20,482 bases of DNA. It comes from Leucobacter sp. (GTDB lineage: Bacteria; Actinomycetota; Actinomycetes; Actinomycetales; Microbacteriaceae). The stretch lies in the NCBI GenBank assembly GCA_012510755.1, contig JAAZHL010000006.1:1-20482 (forward strand), read 5' to 3'. A program made the translations under genes and the position numbers. How positions within the stretch are numbered: the first letter of the stretch is position 1; each line of letters opens with the position of its first letter. Shown one piece after another: positions 1-8,031 of the stretch. The notes under the pieces were generated by a model. That model had not been told where the DNA came from. It saw only the letters and a list, made by a program, of their open reading frames with translations, and ran no database searches.

Positions 1-1
1 G

Positions 2-595
2 ATCTCGTCGTCGTTGGTTGCTATCGTGACGGCCTACCTCATCGTCGCGCTGCTTTCGATCGGCACGCTGATCGCCTTCTCGCTGGCGGTCGGAGTGAAC
101 ACTCGCTATGTCGAGGTGGAGTTTCGCACCTTTAGCGATGCGTATTGGCAAGAGTATTGGCAGTGCAGCGACGGTGACACTGCCTGCTATGAGGCCGTGC
201 CGGTCGAGTGCGTGACGCGTCAGGTCACCACGTCGGTATCTCCGACTGACAAGATCTGGTGGATCCTCGCAATGAACCCCTATGTCATCGTCGGTGACAT
301 GGTGGCGGGCCCGCTCAACACAGACAGCTACTCGAACGACATGTTCGGTCTGGTGTCGGCGGCAGTGCGCGGGCTGCAGATCGAAACTGACACCACAGAC
401 TATTGGACCGACTGCCCGACCTCTCCCCCGTATCTCGCTTCAGCTTCGCCCTACGATGACTTAACGGACACGGTTGCAGCCTGGTGGATCGGCCTCGGCC
501 TGCAAATTGTGTTGGCCGCGGGCATCCTCGCTGGCGCATACCGACGGCTGAAGACACCGACCGCAAAGCTTGCGAGAGGATCGCGGGTCGCGTAA
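2..595 (+). CDS. ABC-2-type transporter permease, C-terminal part (5' end outside window)
   Basis: The reading frame is open from the left edge, so this is the C-terminal part of a larger gene; a TTG at 14 is only the first possible start codon inside the window. A hydrophobic helix lies right at the start (ending about SLAVGV). A long polar stretch with several cysteines (CSDGDTAC, VECVTR) follows, then the segment NPYVIVGDMVAGPL and a last membrane helix (WWIGLGLQIVLAAGILAGAY) before a basic tail. The NP-(Y/F)-V-(I/V) segment before the last helix is typical of actinobacterial ABC-2 export permeases. The protein would form the membrane channel of an exporter whose ATPase should lie to the left. 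Its substrate cannot be told. It converges on ung with only 14 bases between the stop codons and no clear terminator. The family call rests on short motifs and membrane layout, so it is moderate. Confidence 0.6.
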   Translation: MSSSLVAIVTAYLIVALLSIGTLIAFSLAVGVNTRYVEVEFRTFSDAYWQEYWQCSDGDTACYEAVPVECVTRQVTTSVSPTDKIWWILAMNPYVIVGDMVAGPLNTDSYSNDMFGLVSAAVRGLQIETDTTDYWTDCPTSPPYLASASPYDDLTDTVAAWWIGLGLQIVLAAGILAGAYRRLKTPTAKLARGSRVA

Positions 596-609
596 ACGAC
601 AACCGCTGG

Positions 610-1305
610 TCACTGCGCGGGCAGCTGCCAGTCAAGTGGCTCAGCCCCCTGCGCAGCAAGCGCGGCGTTTACACGACTGAACGGCCGAGAGCCGAAGAAC
701 CCGCGCGAGGCCGAAAGCGGTGAGGGGTGCGCGCTCTCGATGCGCGGCACGTCGCCAAGCATCGGCGCAAGCGCGCGTGCATCGTTGCCCCACAGCACGG
801 CAACCAGCGGGCCCCCGCGAGTCACGAGCGAGTGAATCGCACACTCGGTGACCGCCTCCCATCCCCTGCGCCGATGCGAGCCGGCCTCGCCTGCACGAAC
901 CGTGAGCACCCGATTGAGCAGCATGACGCCGCGGTCTGCCCATGCAGTGAGATCGCCGTGCTCGGCAGGCGCGATTCCGAGATCATCGCGCAGCTCGCGG
1001 TAGATGTTGGCAAGACTGCGCGGAATCGGCCGCACCGCTGGCGCGGTTGCAAACGAGAGGCCGATCGGGTGGCCTGGCGTGGGGTATGGGTCTTGCCCGA
1101 TCACGAGCACTCGCACGTCAGCAAGCGGCCGTGCAAAGGCAGACATGATGCGATCGTTCGCGGGCAGCACCTCATGGCCGAGCTCGCGTTCAGCACTCAG
1201 GAACCGGTCGAGGGCGCTGAGCCTTTCTGCCACGGGCGCGAGCGCCACTGCCCAGTCTGCAGCAATCTCGCCTGCGGCCTCGAGCTGCCGAAGATTCACT
1301 CCCAC
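610..1305 (-). CDS. ung: Uracil-DNA glycosylase (family 1)
   Basis: Removes uracil from DNA as the first step of base-excision repair in the cytoplasm. From a GTG at 1303-1305 the product has 231 residues, the normal size. The water-activating motif GQDPYPTPGHPIGLSFA begins at about residue 70 with the catalytic Asp at 72, and the DNA-intercalation motif HPSPLSASRGFFGSRPFS begins with the catalytic His at about 193. The PTPGHP form in place of PYHGPGQA is common in actinobacterial Ung. The frame stays open upstream to 1356, but that would overlap the preceding SDR gene by 44 bases and add an atypical leader. The GTG at 1303-1305, or the one two codons later (1297-1299, preceded by AGGTGG), fits better. 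The SDR stop is only 7 bases upstream, so the two genes probably share a transcript. Identity is secure; the start is less so. Confidence 0.95.
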   Translation of the reverse strand: MGVNLRQLEAAGEIAADWAVALAPVAERLSALDRFLSAERELGHEVLPANDRIMSAFARPLADVRVLVIGQDPYPTPGHPIGLSFATAPAVRPIPRSLANIYRELRDDLGIAPAEHGDLTAWADRGVMLLNRVLTVRAGEAGSHRRRGWEAVTECAIHSLVTRGGPLVAVLWGNDARALAPMLGDVPRIESAHPSPLSASRGFFGSRPFSRVNAALAAQGAEPLDWQLPAQ

Positions 1306-1312
1306 CTGGGGC

Positions 1313-2095
1313 TCACTCGCGTGGTGTGAGGGGGCCGCGATGGGTGTGAAACACACTCGACTGGGCTATGGGGCGCAAGACAATCAGGTCTTGGTTGACG
1401 TGCGGGGGCTGCTCAAACGCTGCGACCATCACGGCTGCCACGTCTGCGGCGGTCAGCGGCACGATATCGGCATACGGACGTTTCGCCGCTTCTGCATCGC
1501 CCCGCAAACGGTTCAACGTGAATTCTTCGGTGTGCACGAGCCCGGGCGCAACCTCCATCACCCGAATCGGTTCGCCAGCGAGTTCGAGACGCAGCACACC
1601 GGTCACGGCGTGTGCCGCGAACTTTGCTGCGTTATACCCGCCGCCACCCGCATACACATCAAGCCCCGCTGTAGAAGTGAGGTTCAGAATCGATGCGCAT
1701 GCGTCAGCGGTATTCGAGCCTCTCACTGCCTGTCGCAGCACGGGCAGCAGTGCGGCAGTGACATTGCGCAGCCCAATGACGTTCACTTCGAACATCTGCC
1801 GCCAGTCTTCATTTGAGGCGTGCTCCACTGAATCGGTGCCAAGGGCGCCGCCAGCGTTATTGACGAGCCCGCTCGCCCCGCCCGTCTCAGCGACCTCGCG
1901 AGCCATCGCCGCGACCTGGGCTTCGTCGGTCACGTCACACACAATCGGGTGCGCCCCGGTTTCTGCGGCGAGCGCGGTGAGCCGCTCCTCACGCCTGGCA
2001 ACGGCCACTGTGTGCCACCCCGCCTCGGTGAAGCGGCGCACGGTTGCGGCGCCGATCCCTGAACTTGCACCTGTCACTACAACTCGTTTTCGCAT
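1313..2095 (-). CDS. SDR family NAD(P)-dependent oxidoreductase (classical)
   Basis: A 260-residue classical short-chain dehydrogenase/reductase, presumably a cytoplasmic Rossmann enzyme. The cofactor loop TGASSGIG is at residues 8-15 and NNAG at 79-82. The catalytic set Ser141, Tyr154 and Lys158 (YNAAK) has the usual 13-residue Ser-Tyr spacing. The motif VAPGLVHTE follows the active site. Arg residues after the second strand (AVARREERL) suggest NADP(H) preference, which is inference. The layout resembles YdfG-type enzymes acting on small hydroxy acids such as serine or 3-hydroxypropionate, but the substrate cannot be read from the sequence. The stop codon is 7 bases ahead of the chosen ung start, which suggests co-transcription. 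A strong terminator hairpin lies immediately upstream and isolates this pair from the SHOCT gene. Confidence 0.88.
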   Translation of the reverse strand: MRKRVVVTGASSGIGAATVRRFTEAGWHTVAVARREERLTALAAETGAHPIVCDVTDEAQVAAMAREVAETGGASGLVNNAGGALGTDSVEHASNEDWRQMFEVNVIGLRNVTAALLPVLRQAVRGSNTADACASILNLTSTAGLDVYAGGGGYNAAKFAAHAVTGVLRLELAGEPIRVMEVAPGLVHTEEFTLNRLRGDAEAAKRPYADIVPLTAADVAAVMVAAFEQPPHVNQDLIVLRPIAQSSVFHTHRGPLTPRE

Positions 2096-2115
2096 GTCAG
2101 CGATTCTTCCATACC

Positions 2116-2160
2116 GAACACGAAGGGTCGGCCCCGTGCTGGGGCCGACCCTTCGTGTTC
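2116..2160 (-). terminator. Perfect 20-bp hairpin terminator after the SHOCT-domain gene
   Basis: Arms at 2116-2135 and 2141-2160 pair without a mismatch over 20 bp, with loop GTGCT; the arms centre on GAAGGGTCGGCCCC. The hairpin begins 30 bases past the stop of the 2190-2573 gene and 21 bases before the start of the SDR gene, both on the minus strand. There is no U-run on either side. GC-rich stems without a U-tract are common among actinobacterial terminators, so termination is the likeliest role. Confidence 0.75.
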
Positions 2161-2189
2161 ACGGTCTTGCGTTGCTGAGAGATGGGCGT

Positions 2190-2573
2190 TTAGGCGAGAG
2201 CTTTCGCCTTGAGCGCTGCAAACTCAGCTTCGTTGATTGCACCTGAGTCGAGCAGTTTCTTGGCTTCTGCAATCTCGGCCGTCGCACCGCCGGCGACCTG
2301 ACGAATGTACTGCTCTTGGGCGGTCTGCACTTCTTGTACCGCCGCATTTGCGCGTTCAGCCATGCCCTTGCCACGAGCGATGAGATACACGAGCGCGGTC
2401 AAGAAGGGCAAGAAGATCAGGAAGAGGAACCAGATGGCCTTCACCCAACCGTTCATCTTGTGGTCGCGAAACAGATCTCCGATGATCGAGAACAACGCCA
2501 TCAGATAGGCGATGAACACGAAGATCAGCAAAAACCACCAGATCGTGTCCCAAATGACAGTCCAGAAAGACAT
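2190..2573 (-). CDS. Small two-helix membrane protein with C-terminal SHOCT domain
   Basis: A 127-residue protein. The first part has two membrane helices (WDTIWWFLLIFVFIAYLMAL near residues 8-29 and AIWFLFLIFLPFLTALVYLI near 46-65), the layout of the PLDc_N-type membrane module. A helical linker (AERANAAVQEVQTAQEQY) leads to a SHOCT domain at the end (IAEAKKLLDSGAINEAEFAALKAKALA), with the usual acidic and helical pattern ending in a K-A-L. SHOCT domains occur on many bacterial membrane or secreted proteins and are thought to mediate oligomerisation; the function here is unknown. The ATG at 2571-2573 is preferred to a GTG two codons earlier, because AGGAG sits five bases before this ATG and overlaps the GTG. 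A strong terminator follows, so it is probably transcribed on its own. Confidence 0.85.
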   Translation of the reverse strand: MSFWTVIWDTIWWFLLIFVFIAYLMALFSIIGDLFRDHKMNGWVKAIWFLFLIFLPFLTALVYLIARGKGMAERANAAVQEVQTAQEQYIRQVAGGATAEIAEAKKLLDSGAINEAEFAALKAKALA

Positions 2574-2860
2574 TGGCACTCCTATTGAGTCGGTAAGAGT
2601 CAGACAGTCGTCTGCGTCTTCGGTTCAGCTTATAACCTCGTCCGATCTACACACAGGCGAATTTGCACGCCGAAATGTCCTTCTGTTGAATATTGTGTGT
2701 TGGTACCCGGCGAGAGGGGCGCCCAATTGTGACGCCTTGTGTCTTCGTGGGTTGCCACGGCCTCAGCAGGTTCGTAGGCTCGAAGCGAGCAATCACCACG
2801 AGCGCGCATACCCGATCATTTCGCTGAGATTTTCATTCGTTTATCCTGAGAGAGGCCATC
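2574..2860. promoter_or_regulatory. Divergent control region between the SHOCT gene and metY
   Basis: This 287-base gap must hold the promoters of both flanking genes. Visible elements are small hairpins at 2746-2759 (CGTGG-GTTG-CCACG) and 2778-2790 (GCTCG-AAG-CGAGC), a TATAAC/TATAAG-like box near 2630, and the metY ribosome site GAGAGAGG at 2848-2855. I searched by eye for the conserved cores of SAM-I, SAM-IV and SAH riboswitches and did not find them. The stretch is more AT-rich than its coding neighbours. No promoter can be assigned with confidence. Confidence 0.35.
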
Positions 2861-4186
2861 ATGTCAGACCAGAACACTTGGAGCTTTGAGACCAAGCAGA
2901 TTCACGCAGGCCAACAGCCCGACCCGGTCACCGGTTCGCGCGCCCTGCCGATTCACCAGACGACTGCGTACGTTTTCGAGAACACTGAGCAGGCCGCGAA
3001 CCGCTTCGCGCTCGCAGAGCTCGGCCCGATCTACACGCGCATTACGAACCCGACGCAAGAGGTTGCCGAGAATCGCATCGCTGCGCTTGAGGGCGGCGTC
3101 GCGGCCCTGCTGCTGTCTAGCGGTCAGGCAGCCACCACCTACTCGGTGCTCAACATCGCCAATTCAGGCGACCACATCGTGTCGTCGTCGTCGATCTACA
3201 GCGGCACCTAAAACCTGTTAAAGTATTCGCTCGCCAAGCTCGGCCTCGAAGTGACGTTTGTTGAGGATCAAGACGACATCGCTGCGTGGCAGCGGGCAGT
3301 GCGTCCGAACACCAAGCTGTTCTTTGCCGAGTCGATCGCCAATCCCCGTTCGAACGTGCTCGACATCCAGGCTGTTGCCGATGTCGCACACGAGAACGGT
3401 GTGCCGCTGATCATCGATAACACGGTCGCCAGCCCGTACCTGGTTCGCCCGCTCGAGCACGGTGCAGACATCGTGTTGCACTCGGCCACCAAGTTCTTGG
3501 GTGGCCACGGCACGACGCTGGGCGGCGTGATCGTCGACGGCGGCAAGTTTGCGTGGTCAGAGCACGCCGATCGCTTTCCTGGCCTGAACACCCCTGACGA
3601 TTCCTATAACGGTGTGGTCTACACACAGGCCGTGGGTGACGCAATCGCTTTCATCATCAAGGCGCGCGTGCAGTTGCTGCGTGACCTGGGTTCAGCAATC
3701 GCTCCGCAGAGCGCCTGGAACCTGCTGCAGGGCATCGAAACCCTCTCCTTGCGCATCGAGCGCCACGTGCTCAATGCACAGCACATCGCCGAGTGGCTCG
3801 AAAATCACGACGACGTCGCAACCGTCTACTACTCGGGTCTGCCGTCTTCGCCGTGGTATGCAACCGCGAACAAGTATGCACCGAAGGGCGTCGGTGCCGT
3901 GCTGTCATTTGAGTTGAAGGGCGGCGTTGACGCTGGCCGCGCATTCGTCGATAGCCTGCAACTGTTTAGCCACGTGGCAAACATTGGCGATGTGCGCTCG
4001 CTCGTCATTCACCCGGCTTCGACGACGCACTCGCAGTTGACGCCCGAACAGCAGCTCACCGCCGGCGTGACCCCCGGCCTCATTCGCCTGTCGGTCGGTC
4101 TCGAGCACCTCGACGACATTCGCGCCGACATCGAACTCGGCTTTGCTGCCGCCCGCGCCGTGGTCGCGGCGAACGCAGACGCCTAA
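2861..4186 (+). pseudogene. metY: O-acetylhomoserine aminocarboxypropyltransferase (O-acetylhomoserine sulfhydrylase), interrupted by in-frame TAA at codon 117
   Basis: The intact enzyme uses PLP to join O-acetylhomoserine and sulfide into homocysteine. The reading frame from ATG 2861 (ribosome site GAGAGAGG) runs 442 codons to 4186, the usual size, but codon 117 (3209-3211) is TAA. Both sides align in the same frame: SSIYSGT before the stop and NLLKYSLAKLGLEVTFVED after it. The missing residue is the second Tyr of the family motif YGGTYNL. A single change from TAC or TAT explains it. The rest is well preserved: IIDNTV with the PLP-binding Asp near 186, SATKFLGG with the Schiff-base Lys near 211, and the C-terminal GLEHLDDI segment. 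As written, only a 116-residue fragment without the PLP lysine would be made. A downstream GTG at 3251 opens a 311-residue fragment, unlikely to be active alone. A fresh nonsense mutation and a sequence error are both possible. Confidence 0.9.
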
Positions 4187-4209
4187 ATCCCTTCACATCC
4201 CTTCACGAC

Positions 4210-4238
4210 AGTGGGCGGCCCGACTGGGGCCGCCCACT
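4210..4238 (+). terminator. Hairpin terminator between metY and metX
   Basis: A 12-bp stem (4210-4221 pairing with 4227-4238, core GTGGGCGGCC / GGCCGCCCAC) with a five-base loop, followed by TT. It begins 24 bases after the metY stop and lies 43 bases before the metX start. It should end or attenuate metY transcription, so metX may depend on read-through or on its own promoter in the short gap. Confidence 0.7.
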
Positions 4239-4280
4239 TTGGTGTCTCGACAGCGTCACCATACGAGAGAATTGACCATT

Positions 4281-5492
4281 ATGGACTGGCAGACTCCCGA
4301 AGACTCGTTTCCGACTGACTTCATCACTGATGCGCAGCTGCGAGCGATCATTGGTCGCCCGCCGATCAGCGGCGCGTGGCGCGACGGTGACCCTGTGGGT
4401 GACCGTCAGTTCGCGCGCATCGGCACGGTAGAGACTGAGTCAGGTGAACACATTCCGCATGTGCGGCTCGCGTATGAAACCTTTGGTGAGTTGAATGAGC
4501 AGCGCGACAACGTCATTCTCGTCTTTCACGCGCTCACCGGCGACAGCCACCTCGCCGGCGGCGCAGGCCCCGGCCACCCAACTGACGGCTGGTGGGGTGA
4601 AATTGTCGGCCCGGGCAAAGCTCTCGACACGAACCGTTACTGCATCATCGCACCCAATGTGCTTGGGGGGTGCCAAGGATCGACCGGCCCGTCAAGCCTC
4701 GACCCAGAGGGTCAAGAGTGGGGCTCGAGGTTTCCTTACCTGACGATTCGTGACCAGGTGACTGCGACCGCGGCGCTCGCAGATCTGCTCAACATTGAAC
4801 GGTTCGTGGCGGTCATTGGCGGTTCGATGGGCGGCATGCATGCGCTCGAATGGCAGCTCATGTACCCCGGTCGCGCGCACCGCCTCGCGGTCATCGCAGC
4901 CCCGCCGGTTACCACGGCCGATCAGATCGGCCTCAACCTGGTGCAGCTCGAAGCGATTCGCTCAGACCCAGCTTGGCGCGGCGGCAATTACTATGACGCA
5001 CCCGACGGAGTCGGCCCACACCACGGGCTCGCGACGGCACGGCGCCTCGCGCTGCTGAACTACCGTAGCAACACCGAGCTCGACGCGCGGTTTGGCCGCG
5101 CCTGGCAGTCTGCGGTGAGCCCACTCGGTGGTGGCGGGCGCTTCGCGGTTGAGAGCTACCTCGATTTTCACGGCAACAAGTTTACCCGCCGCTTCGATGC
5201 CAACTCATATCTCACCCTCGTGCAGGCGATGAACTCGCATGACGTGGGTCGTGGTCGCGGTGGCGTGCGCGCCGCACTGTCAACGATAGATATCCCAACC
5301 CTCATCATCGGTATTCCGAGTGACCGGCTCTTCACCATTGATGGGCAAGATGAGATCGCTCAGCACACTCCTGGCAGTCTCGATGGTGGCGCAGCCACAC
5401 GCCTCGATTCACCGTTCGGGCATGATTCGTTCTTAATCGAGTTCGAAGAGGTCGGTGCACAACTCGAACGGCTGCTCGCCACCTCGGCGTAA
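4281..5492 (+). CDS. metX: Homoserine O-acetyltransferase (MetX)
   Basis: Activates homoserine with acetyl-CoA to give O-acetylhomoserine, the substrate of MetY, in the methionine pathway. The 403-residue alpha/beta-hydrolase-fold product has family length. The nucleophile elbow GGSMGGMHALEWQ places the catalytic Ser at 182. The acid is most likely Asp348 (IPSDRLF) and the base His381 (FGHDSFLIE). The segments HALTGDSH, NVLGGCQGSTGPSS and WGSRFPYLTIRDQV are typical of MetX. The ATG at 4281 is chosen because homology begins right after it (MDWQTPEDSFP); the open frame before it crosses the terminator and the metY end. The upstream ribosome site is weak (GAGAGA). Some MetX homologues use succinyl-CoA, which motif reading alone cannot exclude. 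The pairing with MetY, which takes the acetyl ester, favours acetyl. It converges with the CNNM pair 53 bases further on. Confidence 0.95.
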   Translation: MDWQTPEDSFPTDFITDAQLRAIIGRPPISGAWRDGDPVGDRQFARIGTVETESGEHIPHVRLAYETFGELNEQRDNVILVFHALTGDSHLAGGAGPGHPTDGWWGEIVGPGKALDTNRYCIIAPNVLGGCQGSTGPSSLDPEGQEWGSRFPYLTIRDQVTATAALADLLNIERFVAVIGGSMGGMHALEWQLMYPGRAHRLAVIAAPPVTTADQIGLNLVQLEAIRSDPAWRGGNYYDAPDGVGPHHGLATARRLALLNYRSNTELDARFGRAWQSAVSPLGGGGRFAVESYLDFHGNKFTRRFDANSYLTLVQAMNSHDVGRGRGGVRAALSTIDIPTLIIGIPSDRLFTIDGQDEIAQHTPGSLDGGAATRLDSPFGHDSFLIEFEEVGAQLERLLATSA

Positions 5493-5545
5493 GCGTTGCG
5501 GGTCACGGGCGAGCGACAGCGGGTGCTGATCCTCGCCTCATCCCC

Positions 5546-6595
5546 CTATTGTTCGAAACGTTGACGCTTCGTAGCGTCATGCACCTCGCCGACCAATTCT
5601 TCGATGACGTCTTCAAGGAACACCACACCGAGTTCGTCGCCCTGCGGGTTCACGACCCGTGACAGATGCACGCCTCGCGCCTGCATGCGTGCGAGCACGT
5701 CTTCGAGCTCGGTGTCTGCTCGAAGCGTCAGCATGTCGCGCACGCGCTTGGGCGCGATCGGCTCGGTGATGCGGTGTTCGCCCAGACGCAGCAGATCTTT
5801 GATGTGCACGTAGCCGGTGAGCTCGTCGTTCGCCCCACGCATTGGATAGCGCGAGAACCCGTGCTTTGCCACCGCCAGTTCGACGTCACCCGGGGTCGAG
5901 TTCGCCTGCATGGTCACGAGACGATCGGCGGGCACCAGCACATCTGCCGCCCGCTTTTCAGTGAACTCGAATGCGGCGCTCAATGCGCCGCTGCGATCTT
6001 CGAGCAGCCCCTCTCGTGTGGAGTGGCTGACGATGCCCGCTACTTCTTCGAGGGTGTAGGTGCTCGTGGTCTCGTTCTTCGGTTCAACCCCGAACAATCG
6101 CACCGCCCCGTTTGCGATCGCGTTCAGTCCCGCGATGATGTGCCGAAACACGCGAGAGATCCACACCAGCGGGGGCGCGAGCAAAAGCACGGCTTGATCT
6201 GGCATTGAGAACGCCGCGTTCTTTGGCATCATCTCACCGAACACCACATGCAAGTACGAGACGATGACGAGCGTGATGATGAACGCAACAATCGAGACAA
6301 GCTCACTTGACAGCCCAGTCCAGGCGAGCGGGCCCTCAAGCAGGTGGTGAATGGCGGGCTCAGACACGTTCAAGATCAAGAGCGAACACACCGTGATGCC
6401 GAGCTGACTTGTAGCCAGCATCAGCGTCGCGTGCTCCATGGCCCACAGTGCAGTCTTTGCGCGCTTCGAGCCTGCCTCTGCGAGGGGCTCGATCTGTGAG
6501 CGGCGGGCAGAGATCACTGCAAACTCAGCGCCGACGAAGAAAGCGTTGACCACCAACAACACTACAAGCCAAACAATGCCTAACCAGTCACTCAT
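5546..6595 (-). CDS. CNNM/CBS-domain membrane protein (hemolysin family), short form without CorC_HlyC domain
   Basis: A 349-residue membrane protein. The N-terminal CNNM (DUF21) module occupies about residues 1-180: helices at 5-25, near 62-80 and near 100-125, then the motif VVFGEMMPKN, where the acidic and Pro residues are hallmarks of the family. A CBS pair follows at about 205-335 (RAADVLVPADRLVTM, then GVVFLEDVIEELVGEV). It stops soon after the second CBS domain, so the CorC_HlyC regulatory domain of longer relatives is missing. Related proteins such as CorC and MpfA are linked to magnesium or cobalt efflux; the older name hemolysin is misleading. The ATG overlaps the stop of the upstream paralogue by four bases (ATGA at 6592-6595), which points to translational coupling and possibly a heteromeric complex. 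The transported ion is inferred from relatives. Confidence 0.92.
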   Translation of the reverse strand: MSDWLGIVWLVVLLVVNAFFVGAEFAVISARRSQIEPLAEAGSKRAKTALWAMEHATLMLATSQLGITVCSLLILNVSEPAIHHLLEGPLAWTGLSSELVSIVAFIITLVIVSYLHVVFGEMMPKNAAFSMPDQAVLLLAPPLVWISRVFRHIIAGLNAIANGAVRLFGVEPKNETTSTYTLEEVAGIVSHSTREGLLEDRSGALSAAFEFTEKRAADVLVPADRLVTMQANSTPGDVELAVAKHGFSRYPMRGANDELTGYVHIKDLLRLGEHRITEPIAPKRVRDMLTLRADTELEDVLARMQARGVHLSRVVNPQGDELGVVFLEDVIEELVGEVHDATKRQRFEQ

Positions 6596-8031
6596 CGGGC
6601 ACCCCGCTTTGTGTCAGGCTGGTCCTCGTGCACCTGAGCACCGGCTGGCCACTGCGTGCCGCCGTCGTAGGTGGGTTCGGTTCGCATGGTTGTTGCATCT
6701 GCATCTGACGCGTCGTCAGGTGAGAGCTCTGGAGTAATTTGCGCTTCGACATAACGTAGGCGCGAAATGCGCCGCCCCTCCATGCGCTCAACGCTCAGCA
6801 CCGCACCGTCGTCGAGGGCAACGGCATCACCCTGTTCAGGAATTCGGCCGAGCTCCCGCAGCACAAACCCTGCGATGGTCTCGTAGTCGTCGCTGTCGGG
6901 AATCTCGACGCCCGTGCGCTCGCGCACTTCGTCGGGTCGCAGATCGGCTGGCAGCACCATTTCAGCCGCGGTGCCCATGACGTCTGCCGGGGCCCGGTCG
7001 TGCTCGTCAGCAACCTCGCCAACGATCTCTTCAACCAAGTCTTCAAGCGTGACAAGCCCTGCTGTGCCGCCATATTCATCCACGACAATCGCAAGTTGAA
7101 AGCCCTGCGAGCGCAGCGCCTCAAGCAACTGATCGAGACGCATCGTCTCTGGCACGCGCACCACGTCTTCGACCAGCGCTGCCACCGGCACCTCAAGTCG
7201 CTTCGGTCTCGGTACTGCGACGGCCTGTTTGACGTGCACCACGCCGACGATGTCATCGCGGTCTTCGTCGATGACCGGAAATCGCGAGAAGCCGGTGCGG
7301 CCCGCAAGTTCGAGCAGCGCTTGCGACGATTCTAAGCGGTGAATGCTTTCAAATCGCGTGCGAGGGGTCATCACGTCGACAGCCGTGTGCTCGCTAAAAC
7401 GCAAGGTGCGATCGAGCAAGGTCGCCGTGCCGTGTTCAAGCGAGCCCGCTTCTGCAGAGTGTCTCACTAACGCGCTCAGCTCTTCAGCACTGCGCGCACC
7501 CGAAAGTTCTTCTTTTGGCTCGATGCCGATCGCGCGAAGCATCTTGTTCGCACTGCCGTTGAGCATAAGCACGGCCGGTTTGAAGATGGTCGTGAATGCT
7601 GCCTGCAACGGCATCACAATCTTGGCCGTTTGCAGCGGGCGCGCAATTGCGAAGTTTTTAGGAATCAGCTCGCCGATCAGCATCGACAAAATTGTGGCGA
7701 TGATGACCGCAAGCGGCACACTGATCGCACGCTGCGCGCCCTCGGGCACACCAATCGCCTGCAGGAGCGGCGCGATCCAGTGACTCAGCGCAGGCTCGAG
7801 CGTGTAGCCTGCGAGCAACGTTGTGAGCGTGATGCCGAGTTGTGCGCTCGAGAGATGCGTCGAGGTGATGCGCAAACCTCTGATGACGACGTCAAGACCC
7901 TTCGCTCCGCCCGCTCGACGTCGTTCAAGCTCTTGCCGGTCAAGGGCCACAAGAGAAAACTCGGCGGCAACAAACACACCTGTGCCAAGCGTCAGAATCA
8001 CACCAATGGTGAGCAACCACCATTCGTTCAT
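6592..8031 (-). CDS. CNNM/CBS-domain membrane protein with C-terminal CorC_HlyC domain (hemolysin family)
   Basis: A 479-residue paralogue of the gene that follows it. The CNNM module (about 1-190) has membrane helices near 5-25, 60-80 and 100-125 and the motif MLIGELIPKNFAIA. The CBS pair lies at about 210-340 (TAVDVMTPRTRFESI; then VVDEYGGTAGLVTLEDLVEEIVGEV, a very conserved family signature). A CorC_HlyC transporter-associated domain covers about 355-430 (DYETIAGFVLRELGRIPEQGD). An acidic, probably disordered tail ends the protein (PELSPDDASDADATT). Members of this family are associated with Mg2+ or Co2+ efflux at the membrane. The gene is the first of a two-gene unit, and its TGA is embedded in the ATG of the next gene. 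The start ATG at 8029-8031 is followed directly by the first helix. It is divergent from kgd across a gap of about 290 bases. Confidence 0.93.
   Translation of the reverse strand: MNEWWLLTIGVILTLGTGVFVAAEFSLVALDRQELERRRAGGAKGLDVVIRGLRITSTHLSSAQLGITLTTLLAGYTLEPALSHWIAPLLQAIGVPEGAQRAISVPLAVIIATILSMLIGELIPKNFAIARPLQTAKIVMPLQAAFTTIFKPAVLMLNGSANKMLRAIGIEPKEELSGARSAEELSALVRHSAEAGSLEHGTATLLDRTLRFSEHTAVDVMTPRTRFESIHRLESSQALLELAGRTGFSRFPVIDEDRDDIVGVVHVKQAVAVPRPKRLEVPVAALVEDVVRVPETMRLDQLLEALRSQGFQLAIVVDEYGGTAGLVTLEDLVEEIVGEVADEHDRAPADVMGTAAEMVLPADLRPDEVRERTGVEIPDSDDYETIAGFVLRELGRIPEQGDAVALDDGAVLSVERMEGRRISRLRYVEAQITPELSPDDASDADATTMRTEPTYDGGTQWPAGAQVHEDQPDTKRGAR

Noticed and set aside
727..1329. Long open frame on the plus strand opposite ung (about 200 codons).
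   Set aside because: It is an antisense shadow: the minus-strand frame has full family motifs, while this translation is basic, low in hydrophobics and like no known protein.
2675..2740. Tiny upstream frame ATG-TCC-TTC-TGT-TGA and a nearby GTG-led frame with several TGT codons in the metY leader, recalling cysteine-responsive attenuation.
   Set aside because: Neither has a ribosome site, the first is four codons long, and the number of Cys codons is not beyond chance. Without conservation data it is not a supportable gene.
4143..4280. Upstream extension of the metX frame by 46 codons.
   Set aside because: It runs through the end of metY and the terminator hairpin, its translation is unlike MetX, and homology begins at the ATG at 4281.
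5508..5537. GGCGAG and CTCGCC arms between metX and the opposing CNNM gene as a shared terminator.
   Set aside because: Only six pairs around an 18-base loop, with no T-run; not convincing.
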